This document shows positions 1 to 10,221 of a DNA stretch of 64,000 bases, piece after piece. This stretch comes from Litoditis marina. Lineage: Eukaryota; Nematoda; Chromadorea; Rhabditida; Rhabditidae. The DNA lies in NCBI GenBank assembly GCA_964036275.1, contig OZ038435.1, positions 21,434,559 to 21,498,558 of the forward strand, written 5' to 3'. Numbering within the stretch: position 1 is the first letter of the stretch; the number at the start of each line of letters is the position of its first letter. Under the pieces are notes generated by a model. That model did no database searches. It worked only from the letters and a program-made list of their open reading frames with translations, and was not told the DNA's origin. The position numbers were made by a program, and so were the translations under genes.

Positions 1-15
1 TCTGCGTCTCTCTCT

Positions 16-3000
16 TCACAACAGTGTCTCGCTCTCGATGTCATCTTCTATTGATGCAATCGTTTCCTCCACAGTATCATTCCGTTTCTCCTCCACCGGG
101 GGTGCGACCGGTTGCTGAAGAAAGTAACTTTTATTAAAAGTTCAACACAAATTTCCTATATTTCATCACGTTTCCTAAGAAGTTCGAGCCGTTCCTCGTA
201 TAACTCTGATTAAAACGCAGTGAATTGTAATGACGTTGAAAAAGTAGCTTTTGTAAGTTTTTTTTTCAAATGATATGTTGTGAATTCCGAGATTTCGAAC
301 AATCCGTTCTGAACAAATTCGATTTAGCCGTCTAAACAACCCTGATTCGAGTCCCGATATAGCCAAACTTTTTGGAAAAAGAAGCTCACCTCTATCTTCA
401 CCTCCAGACTGCTCGGACTTTCCTCGAAAACAAATGAACGCGATCCATTCGAATTCTTCGTTCGATTGGGGAATCCCCTGAAAAAAATTCTATAGTTTTT
501 AGGTATTAAATTTTGAGTTGTTATTCGATATATCCCATTTCAGAGGTTTGATGAGTTCGGTTCAAACTACATGCACCTGAATGACAGTACGACATCAACT
601 TGAAATATAAGAGGCATCGGTTCTTTTCACCCAAACTCACAATTATCAACTTTATAGCTAAAACGGTTGGAAAATAGCCCCATGCAATCCCACCCTAACC
701 TTTTTCAACGGTTTCTCTTGAATAAATAATCAAATATCAAATATACTGACGTACCTGATGACGCTCCTGACTTGAGCCGATGCGTCTTCCGTCAGACTTC
801 TGAATCTCCTCCGTTGTTCCTCGACGATCTTTGCGTGCGCTGTGCGGATTCCTGGAAATTTTGAAATAAGTTTTGTTAAAAATATCTCAAACATCAAAGA
901 AAGTTTGAAGTTTTAAAAAGTGTTGCTCAACATAAATCTCAGCTTCTATTGTTTTTTGAGAAAGAAAGAGTTTTGACCTACAAACAGAGTTGTTAAATTT
1001 TTGAAAATTCGAACCAAATCAATCACAAACCAATCGATGAGGTTATAGCAGAATGATGAAACCCTATGCAATATACAAAAAATGTAATGTGATGTAAAAT
1101 GTAATGTAAGTAATGTAAAACGTAATTTAAGTAACACACGGACCTCTGTTCATTAGCGTGAAAATGAGTGGGTAGGCGACGCAGCTGACATACGGAAGGA
1201 GATGTATGAAGTACGAGATTATGATGACTGAAATAGACACTGTTTAAAATAATATGAATTATTCTCAAACCGAGACTGTTTTTTCTGCTGTGTTGATAAG
1301 TTTTGCTCAACTGTGTTATTATGGCGAACTGTGTTTCTGCTGTGTAAAATAAATTTTCGTCCAGTGATGAAAGGTGTTTCAACTAGAAGGGAAACGAAGA
1401 AGTTTGTTCAAATAAAGGGGACATTCAACTTTTGCTGTGTTAATCCAGTTCCGTTCACTGATCGGCGAAATTGAACAGCCATTTCTAACAAGTGAGATCG
1501 TTCAGTCAACTACGTATTTACAATAGCTACTAAGTAGTACCTATCGTGAATAAAATGAAAAACAGTCTGAGAATAACAAACACTGATACGAAAATGGTAT
1601 ACAACTCTTGAATGTATACAACAAGTTTGTGAAAATCTAATATTACAAACTCACTGTATTTCTGTCCAACGGGTAGTATCTTGTGAGCGAACATGGATAC
1701 CCAATAGGGGGACCAACACAGGACATAGATGGCAGTTAGAAGGAGCACCGTGGTTATCACCTTGCGGAGGGCGTTTTCCATTGAACTGAAATACAACAAT
1801 GTTGAAGTCGAGTATTTAGCTACATTCAACGCATTTGGTTTGGAAATCAGTTCAGGATCATGTTATTGATTATTGTTTTTATTAGTTCTTACTCAGTACA
1901 GTAGAAAGGTTATCACCTTACGGGGAAGGGCGTTTTCCATTGAATTGCAGAGAAATATATTGATTGGGATCGAAAACAGATTACGTATGCTAGAAGATCT
2001 CGCCACCTCCATCCCATCCTGCGTCTCCTCAAACATACGCTATTTCTCTGCTCTCACATCCCGCCGGGATGTAAGAGACGAGAAATAGTGAGGCAGAGCG
2101 AGAGACGCAGGATGAGATGAAGGTGCCGGGTTCTTCTAGCATACGTAATCAGGTCTCTGAAGCGACAGTCGAACGCTTACCACTTGGCTTCACCATATTT
2201 TTTGCTTGTGGCAGCTTCTTTTATCTCACGTAATGTTGTTTTTTCGAAGTTTATTTCATACATAAACCTTATGTTTTTTTTTCTCAGATGAGCTAGTCTT
2301 ACACGTTTGTAATGAAGTTAAATGAATAAATAAACAAAGCAAGTTGTATAACTCACTTGGATGCAACGAGAGTCCGCAGAGCGCGCCGTTTGAGGAAAAA
2401 TGGGACGGACACGTACCAGTAAATGATACCGAATAGAGGAACTGCGTACGAGGTTATACACGCGACGAGGTTGAACCAGAACTCTATTTCTGGAATTGTA
2501 ATGCGTAGCAAATTTAAAATTTTTGTTTGTTCGAAAACGTGTACTTATTAGAACTTACTTCACCCTCATGTAATTGTCCTACAACCCCTCTTGAAAATCG
2601 CATTTGTACGTTTTCTAGAACAGTTTTTTTTAAAGTCCGAAAGTAGATATAGTGAGTGCCATACTTATGAATTTCTGTCTCTGGCCGGAGTCGAACCTGC
2701 GAGCAAAAGTTTCGTAATAGAGCGCTAACCACTGCGCTATTAGAGCACATAACAGGCAAGCTTTGGAATCGAACACTCGTGTGCTTACACAGCGATAAGT
2801 CAGATATACAGTACCCTCCAGTCTTTCGGTTGGCGACGACTATAAACGTTTCTCAACTCACGTTGTGGTGGGAAGAAGCCGCACTTTCTCATTACAGTAA
2901 CCTCCTTGGTGGTATTGTTTGGGTTGATGTAGAAGGTAAAAACCTACAAAACACACTAATACTAAATGTTCTGATCGACAATTGCACGGAGTTGCAAACT

Positions 3001-5238
3001 AAAATCCTATGTTGAAAACAATAAACAATCACGGAGCAATACGGAAACTTCACTCGTGTATGTACTAGAAATTAAGTAAGCTCATTCACGTGAAACCACT
3101 CACGTACGTTTACTCATCAGCCAATACTATGAGCAAAGTGCCCAGCTTTCTGAATTTCAGACTCTCAATCCGATCAGTTGGTCATATAAAGACGAATTTT
3201 TCGTATTTCACCAATCACAAACCTCTCATGAAAAACTTTGCACGGTTACCAACTCGACAAACACGACAAAACATGTTTGCGATGGTTTAAACTATCGAAA
3301 TGTTTCAACTTCAGACTAAAATTTGTCTTACCTGTGAATATGCGAAAACGGGCCAGAGTAGAACCATAACGAACGTCAGGGCGACCAACAGCTGGATAAC
3401 AGCGTACTGAAAACAATACGTTTCAGTTCTCTGTTTCTTGTCTTTGAACTTTTCCACTTTCCACTACCAAAAAAACGCCCAATTTCATACCTTGCGTCTC
3501 TCCAATATCCCTTTTTACTCCTCCACTATCCAACTACAAATGTGATTCCTTTTCTATACCTTTAGACTGGCCGCTCTCTCTGCCCTGTTTTTATCGAGAC
3601 ATATGGTTGCGTAGCAGGTGCGGCTGATCAGAAACACGATCATCGGGGCAATGAATCTGAAATTATTGACAATGAGACTTTAAATTGATTGATTTGTTTT
3701 CTCTCATTTAAATATGAAAGATACACCTACGATGATCGAATTTAGTTCCATTTGATGTCACAAAAGGGAATGTTTTGACAGAACGGAAATTTAGATAGAT
3801 ACTACGAAAACCTAGTTGTTTTGTATTGTAAATAATTTTTCAACCAAAAAGACCAATTGCGTTAATATTCTAGTTTCTCACTCTGATTGTAACAGGCTTT
3901 TGAGAATTCTTAGGAAACTCGTAGAATCAGTCATTTTTGCTATTTTTGACGCAAGAAGAACCCAACAAAATCATTTAACAAATAAATAAAGTACACTCCA
4001 AATAAGAAAATTCACACTAACTTGTTCATGGAGTCGAAGATCAGATACGAAGTGCACATGAGAGAGGAGAACTGCCAGGTGCCGAAGAATAGTTCGATGA
4101 CCAGCAGAAGCATGGCTGGAAAGATAAATGATTGTAGTGTTTGAAGTTTTAAATGGATAAATCAACACTGTGTCGTTCAAATCATCAATTACGTATTTGG
4201 CGAAAAATGTTCATTCGTGAAGTGAAAATTACATCGTAGTTCGAGTGGATTCTAAAGTAGGATACTTAAAGTTTGTTCCTGTGGAATATACAGTTTGAAA
4301 GAGTTTTGGAAGTTGAATAACCAACCTATCATAGTCATGAGATCTCCGACACACAGCGCGAAGATGAAGAACAAAATACTCTTTGGGACCTGGAAATTTC
4401 CATTTGAAAACATCTAGACGTATCATAATCAAGCTAAAGTTCGCTTACATTTCTGTGATAGTTCACTATTCTGCTGCGTTAACCGATCAAACTACATTTC
4501 GAGAGGCAGTATTCAGAAAATGTCGATTTATAGATTCCAACTGGTCCTCATCAAATATTACATCCCAAAGAGCTACAACTTTGCAAAATAGTACGCGAAG
4601 CGAGGTCCGCAAGTCTTGATGTCGCGAAATGCGAAAACATTTCATGTATGTAGTGGAAACAAACTACAAGCTCTCGGTCACCGCCTACAAATAGATGGTA
4701 ATTTGACCTACGGCTTTGAATAGCCTAAAATCTATCAGTTTCTCCCTATTTTCTAGCCTAAAATCTAGCTACTTCTCCCTATTTTCGTAATAACTAATCT
4801 CTCGCTTATGATATAGTTTCGGTCATTCCCACTGAGACTTGGCAACGTGCCAATGAATGTTACAGTCAATTTTTCCCCACTCTGTAGTTATTCAAAAAAC
4901 TGTTAATTTCTGTTAGCAATTGTTCAGTTTCATAAGAACACGTAAACAAAAATTTCATCAGAATACTCATGTTTTCTCTGAGAAATAAGCATCCAAAAAT
5001 CTTGGCACGATGCCAACGGGTCTCAGTGGGAATGAAACGAACTATACCTCACCAGAGACAACTACTAAATATGCAATACGTCGGGAGAACGCGGTTCGTA
5101 TTACGTATGATGGATTTGACCTACCTTGACGGCGGGTGCCATGAGCAGCGGGGCGACCACATGGAGGACCCACAAATTCACGATGAATCCCACCACATTG
5201 AACCCGATGTACGTGAAGGCCACGTACGTACGATAACC
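16..5238 (-). CDS. Rhodopsin-family GPCR (neuropeptide/somatostatin-receptor-like), 5' end missing
   Basis: Twelve exons on the minus strand join in frame to 385 aa: 5125-5238 (TM1), 4326-4389 (TM2, ALCVGDLM with the conserved Asp), 4022-4115 (first outer loop with Trp and the TM3 Cys), 3560-3656 (TM3 end), 3332-3406 (TM4, LLWPVF), 2862-2943 (second outer loop, NNTT glycosylation site, MRKCGFF), 2357-2489 (TM5), 1655-1785 (TM6, CWSPYW), 1144-1227 (TM7, YPLIF), 755-851, 390-477 and 16-114 (cytoplasmic tail, stop TGA at 16-18). Every join is GT-AG and every exon length fits its phase. It should be a plasma-membrane peptide receptor coupling to G proteins; the ligand cannot be told. Two switches are unusual: DRY is SRT (ISRTCYATIC) and NPxxY is YPLIF. 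No start codon was found; the exon(s) before TM1 lie upstream of 5238, perhaps far off. Seven-TM identity is secure; subfamily is inference. Confidence 0.9.
1981..2147. mobile_element. Palindromic MITE, family K copy 1
   Basis: TTACGTATGCTAGAAGATC is mirrored by TTCTTCTAGCATACGTAA, with ATCCTGCGTCTC and GAGACGCAGGAT, and a central CATCCCGCCGGGATG. The whole 167 bp can fold on itself. It lies in the intron between TM5 and TM6 exons. Confidence 0.85.
2648..2844 (-). mobile_element. tRNA-like element with terminal inverted repeats, family A copy 1
   Basis: On the minus strand the element starts TATAGTCGTCGCCAACC and its other end, read inward, is TATAGTGAGTGCCATA, so the ends are inverted repeats. 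Inside is a tRNA-like block with an A box TAGCGCAGTGG (2729-2739) and a B box GGTTCGACTCC (2687-2697), spaced as in a pol III promoter. It lies in the intron between the outer-loop-2 and TM5 exons of the receptor gene. Confidence 0.85.
4812..5046. mobile_element. 235-bp MITE with TTGGCAC ends, family I copy 1
   Basis: TATAGTTTCGGTCATTCCCA at the left mirrors TGGGAATGAAACGAACTATA at the right. The inverted repeats run about 40 bp and include CTTGGCAACGTGCCAA against TTGGCACGATGCCAA. It lies in the first intron seen of the receptor gene, about 80 bp from the TM1 exon. Confidence 0.88.
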
Positions 5239-5387
5239 CTGAAACACATGAAAATAAGCAGCGAACTAGTTTCAAATTCGTATGTACCCAACCTTCAGAT
5301 TGTACAGTACATTTGCTAGAATACCCAAGTATTTCTATCATAACCTGCGTCTTTTTCAAAAACACGCTATTTTTAGGCTTTCAGACC

Positions 5388-5483
5388 CTGCCGGGATAGA
5401 ACATACAGAATAGTGAGAGAAAAACGAGAAATCCTGGATGGGATAAATATGAAGGTTTCAGCCAAATCTAGCATACGTACTCC
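5388..5483. mobile_element. Family K fragment
   Basis: CTGCCGGGATAGAACATACA and TCCTGGATGGGATAAATATG through ATCTAGCATACGTACT match one arm of family K. Confidence 0.5.
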
Positions 5484-5944
5484 GCAGTCGAAATTGAGAC
5501 ATTTCCCTGTTATTGAAATTCTTTGTGTTTCTGGATGTTCAACTCATTCACTTCAACTTTTAATAACGTGTCCCGCTCCCATAAGCGAAGGGTAGATCTC
5601 TTCACTTTTTATCTCAGAGAAATTAACCAATTCTTCCCCTTTTTCTAGCAATCAGCGTTCCATTCTCAAATTGGTTTCGAAATTAGTTGATGCTTGGTCA
5701 GAATGAAAATGTCGCCAAAATCTAAATTGTACGCCAATGTTTCCTGCTCCACGTTGAATTGGAGTCCGAAAACATGTTTGATCTCTGGCCGATTGTTCAA
5801 AACTTAATGATATCAGTCCTCGGCAAATAATTTATTATCTTTCAGTCACGAAAAACGTTGTCGTACTCAGAAAACACTTGTATTTTTTGTTGGAAAATCA
5901 ATACATGAGTGTACAACAAAAATCGTTTTGGTGTTGTATACTTT

Positions 5945-6159
5945 TATAGTTTGTTCCACCCACTGAACTTCACAGTAAGCTCAAACTTCCGGGTCAAAGT
6001 TTGGTATCTTGGCCTGTTTGAACTTTCTTCAAATTTCGGCAGTGTCTTCTCCACCTACTACCCCAAATTGTGAAAGTGTGAAACCGAAATGATGGATTAT
6101 TCGTTAGAAGAACCTCATAAATTACTGTAGAGGGACTTAAGTTGGGGAAACAGAGTATA
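5945..6159. mobile_element. Family G copy, diverged
   Basis: TATAGTTTGTTCCACCCAC at the left and GGGGAAACAGAGTATA at the right; ATTACTGTAGAGG is kept inside the right end. About 215 bp. Confidence 0.7.
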
Positions 6160-7280
6160 CTTTAAGTGAAGTTAAACTCTTGAAATCAAGCTAAACTGTG
6201 CAATTTCAGAAAATTAATTAGTGAAAGATTTGTCTCTCCCCATACTTTCTCAATTCGAATTTCTAGCATAATTTTTGATCAGCAACCGAGTCACCTATCT
6301 TGTTGTTTATTGGTGCTCAGAACCTTTTTCCAAATGAACAGATTCTAAATCATTCATTCGATTGGCGTCTAAAACATGATTGGGGAGGCTACGTCAGGTA
6401 TTCTGAATATGATGAGTGATTCAGAATTCTCAAATACTGACTGGAAGCGGAAAAGGAAGTCAGACTTGTTCCTGATACCCGATTCCTTGAAACATCAACT
6501 TATTCCTGGCTTTGCGTTTTCTTACATGTTTCCAGGAATGTGTGCATATAAGTTGAGTTGACGGTACGTTGATAATACGTGAGTAGAATGGTAAAGATAG
6601 TTACGATGATCCTACTTTCATACAAAGTTCTTATACGTAGTTTTGGGGCCGGAAAACTTAACTGTATGCCAATCTTTCAAAATGTTTGGCATTATTATGT
6701 GAAACTGTTCGTACCCTCCTTGGTATAATTTTTTTTCCATTTTTGCTCCATAGCGAAACTTCAAGTTCTTTGCTCTCTAGGTAATTAAGTTGCGCAACAA
6801 TTGAGTGAATTATATTTTACGGACTTTAATGAAAAACTGTCACTAATAATAACAGCTTGGACGAGAAATAGAAGCCATTATTTCTGTTTTCCAGCAGTTC
6901 TGACAATTATGGAATAATGGTCGACCGACGACGGAAGTACACTGACACTCGGCAACAAAAGCCGAATATATCAGACCATATTGTGGTTATATTTTGTAGT
7001 TTGATCATCGAACACGCTAATATAACCACAATATGGTAGAAGTAACAAGCCTATTTTGTAGTAATAAAAAATTTCGTTCATTCGAAAAACTTAGAACAAA
7101 TCAGGAATTCGCGAGCCTAGTAATAAAAAAAATTACAGCTAGATCGGCACTTTTTCAGTTGTTGTTTTTCAACTGGAACTTGAACAAAATCAATAATTGT
7201 TCTGATTTCGTAGTGCAAACTACAATTCAGTTCATCACACCCTATCATAAATGGTTACCTTATTCCCTCCAACTGTATCA

Positions 7281-7510
7281 TAGTCCACACCATTCCTACT
7301 GAGACTCCTACAGTAACCTTACGAACTTTCCCAAAGGTGTTGTGGAACCGAACATTTAGTTCATCAAAAACCCTCGTATATTTACTGTACCTGCGAACGA
7401 GAAGTAGGTGCGAAAGTTTTCCATTCTTTCGATCATAAGTAGGTGAGAAAAACGGCTTGAAAGTTTTGTAATCCTACTGTAAGAGTCTCAGTAGGAATGA
7501 AAAATACTAT
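7281..7510. mobile_element. MITE related to family I (family J)
   Basis: TAGTCCACACCATTCCTACT GAGACTCC at the left mirrors GAGTCTCAGTAGGAATGAAA at the right, with CTACAGTAA and TACTGTAAG inside. It ends in TATA just before a poly-C run. Confidence 0.7.
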
Positions 7511-7838
7511 ACCCCCCCCCCCCCCCTAATACAAAGTAATACCCTTATCAAAACGCTCCCGGAACCCGACGTGACCAAACTGATATGCAATTCCTGCAAA
7601 AACCCGATATTCCGGAAATTGGCAAATAGCGAACAATTGGGAATTGTGGTGTCGCAATTTCCGTCTTTTTGTTCAAAATGTCATTACGCGAAGCGGACAA
7701 AGCGGAATTTGCTAATCCGTCAAAAACATCCTTTTTCCATTAGATTCTTGTTTTCCCAATTTCTTCTCTTTTCTAAGGAGATTGTTAATTCAATTAGAGA
7801 CTGATTTTCATTAGAAAATCGTAACTAAAAATCTTTGA

Positions 7839-7979
7839 ATACTGTGTTAATCAATTGCACAGTCACAGTCACGTGAAACATGTTAAACACAGCAGAACTC
7901 AGAAACGTGCAATCACAAAGTGCAGGATGCCTCATTACAATGCTATCTTTACGTGACTATTCAATTGACTCCTAGTATG
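7839..7979. mobile_element. Family R copy
   Basis: ATACTGTGTTAATCAATTGC to TCAATTGACTCCTAGTAT, with AACACAGCAGAACTCAGAAA inside (reverse orientation relative to 15301). Confidence 0.75.
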
Positions 7980-8557
7980 CGGGCATAAGATTCATGTTTT
8001 CTCTATCTCATTTCTTCTCCAAAGATATTGTTATTTCAATTAGAAAGTGAGGTTTGCGTCATTAGGACTGCGTATCATAGACAGAGTGAATTATTCAGAA
8101 GGGCTTGAATAGAGGTAGACTATAGACGTTGTTTTTGAGTAAACAATAATGTCTGGACAAAAATTCAGTTCCGCAAGGATAAGTTCATGTTTGGAACTAA
8201 ACCAGTACCAACGCTGGGCTGATATTCGGAACTCGATCTCGAGTCTCTCAATAACCATCAAACTGTTATTCTTTATCAAAAGTTATTGTTTTTTTTTCAA
8301 TCTGACCAGTTTCTACTGGGAAAAAAACTCTGAAGAATCCCTAGAAAAACTTGAATTCTCCGAAAGAATCTTTTAAACTCTTATTCGGATAATTTTCTCC
8401 TAATCAGTGTACATTTGCCCTGATCTGCCGCGGTAGTCCAATAATTCCGGTCTATCCGTTTTCCGCCAGATGCAGAGCAATGAAATAGTGTGTATTTCAG
8501 GAGACGCAGAGTATGAATAAAATGCCGCGGTGTTTCTGAGTACGGCCTCGAATCTTT

Positions 8558-8682
8558 TAAAGAAAGACGATTATGTGGTCCAATCCGAACGTTTCATTCC
8601 TTTGAACTTTATCACCTTTTCCAATTGCAGTTCAAAGTACCGTTGACACGGGATTGGTCCACATAATCGTTCTGATTCAAAC
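8558..8682. mobile_element. Family E copy
   Basis: GAAAGACGATTATGTGGTCC pairs with GGTCCACATAATCGTTCTG. The core contains the same CAATTGCAGTTCAAAG block and a GTTGACACGG right part. Confidence 0.8.
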
Positions 8683-9049
8683 ATATTTTTTAGTAAAAAT
8701 GGTATCTTCCTGACCTTTAATCTCTCAGTTTTCCGGCTATCCGGCCTTCGCACTTAATATACTTTTCACGTGGCGCCGCGGGCCAAATTGCGTCTCTCAA
8801 GGGGCGAGGAGGGGAGGGGAAATGGACAAAAACCCGAGTGGGAACCAGGAAGCCTAGATGAGGTTCCCAGGACGCTCATTATACTTGTTTTCGAAGTTTT
8901 GGAGAAATTTGCAGTCAGTCGGGGTTAGATGGAAAATTAATGGGTAATGATGACGTAAAACAATCATGACCAAGTTTATACTAGTGAATAGTAGAAGAAC
9001 GTGAAGAAAAATCCCAGGACGTAACGAAAATTACATCTTTTATTGCTCA

Positions 9050-9204
9050 GGTGAAAAATCAAGGTATTATTAGGCCCTTAAAGGGAGATTTCGGGTGATC
9101 GAGTAAGCGCGGGCCCAGGCTTTAAAAGGGCCGCGGATCTGATATCGATCAACTACAAAAATCGCGGGCATAAAACGAACTTTCCCGGCTCGTGACTTTT
9201 CACC
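9050..9204. mobile_element. Family M copy, shorter
   Basis: GGTGAAAAATCAAGG and CTCGTGACTTTTCACC ends with AGGCCCTTAAAGGGAGATTT inside, matching the family M right part at 52832. Confidence 0.7.
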
Positions 9205-9835
9205 TATTCTCCTCATAAGTACGCCAACTTTCCGGAGTTATTTGTTGTTTCTCATGAAAACAAGCCAGTGATATCATTAGCGGAAGCGGGTTTTGCTAGG
9301 AGAGGTTGGAAATTTCGCATAACTTCATTTTTGGCTGGAATACCATGTTTTCAGTGAACTTGCACTGAAGCGGAAAAGAAAGAAAGAGAGGGCGAGAGAG
9401 GCCGTCTCATTTCTCGGTAATTGTGCTATCTCACGGGCTTTTGAATTTAGTGTCACGTGTTTTACGTGATTATCAAATTCACTGCCAGTATTTGCCAGAT
9501 AACCGCCCTGCCGTGCAAAATCGTGAGACTTTTAGACCTCATCTGGAATTCATCGGCCGAAAAAGATGACGAGATCAAAGCAGTATTCCTGGGAAGACCC
9601 TTATATAAATCTGGTAAACTTGCACGAGATTTGTCATCACTTTCAGGAAAAACCGCCAAATTCAAAAAAACCTGCCTCGCATGGGATTCGAACTCAACCC
9701 GGAAGTTTAACAGTCACCAACACTATACTGAAGAAAGGCCCGAAAAAGTAACCTATTTAGAAGAATGGATCTTCGATATTTTGTTTTGTGAAAGCCTCCT
9801 CCCAGTAAAAATCGTTCTGGGAATGGTATAAGGCT

Positions 9836-10050
9836 CACATTTCCCAACTGGACTCATTGGCTGCGTGCCAAAAACTTCGGAAGACTGTTATTTAGAGAAA
9901 ACAAATATTTTACAGAAAGTTTCCCTGGATATGAACTATAACGAAGGGGAAGAGGCCTTCACATGAACTTCTATTGTTTGGAAGTATTTCAACTCAAAAA
10001 CTGCCTTGAAATTTCATTGGCAAGCTGCCCAAGACCAGTTGGGAAATGTG
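9836..10050. mobile_element. MITE, family Q copy 1
   Basis: CACATTTCCCAACTGGACTC at the left and AGACCAGTTGGGAAATGTG at the right are inverted repeats. Confidence 0.85.
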
Positions 10051-10080
10051 CGAACTGTCCACTAAACCTGTAATTAAACT

Positions 10081-10221
10081 GTGGCCGTATTCACCAATGT
10101 CCCGGGAAGCTAAAATACCTTCCCGCGGGAAGGTAGAGCACGGAAATAGTGTGCTGGTGGAGAGGGTCCAGAGGCGCGGGGAGCTTTTTTACCTTCCCGG
10201 GATATTGGTGAATACGGCCAC
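10081..10221. mobile_element. Palindromic 141-bp MITE, family L copy 1
   Basis: GTGGCCGTATTCACCAATGT CCCGGGAAG is mirrored by CTTCCCGGGATATTGGTGAA TACGGCCAC. The core has CTTCCCGCGGGAAG. A second copy of the same length, in inverted orientation, is at 51249. Confidence 0.9.

Noticed and set aside
2687..2745. Functional tRNA genes at the family A and B tRNA-like blocks
   Set aside because: The A and B boxes are present but the acceptor and anticodon stems do not pair, and the blocks are repeated within larger elements.
9685..9735. tRNA-like sequence on the minus strand with GAGTTCGAATCCC
   Set aside because: A good B box but no convincing A box or cloverleaf; too weak to annotate.
9457..9831. 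124-codon plus-strand frame
   Set aside because: Overlaps repeat-like sequence and has no domain, splice or codon pattern of a gene.
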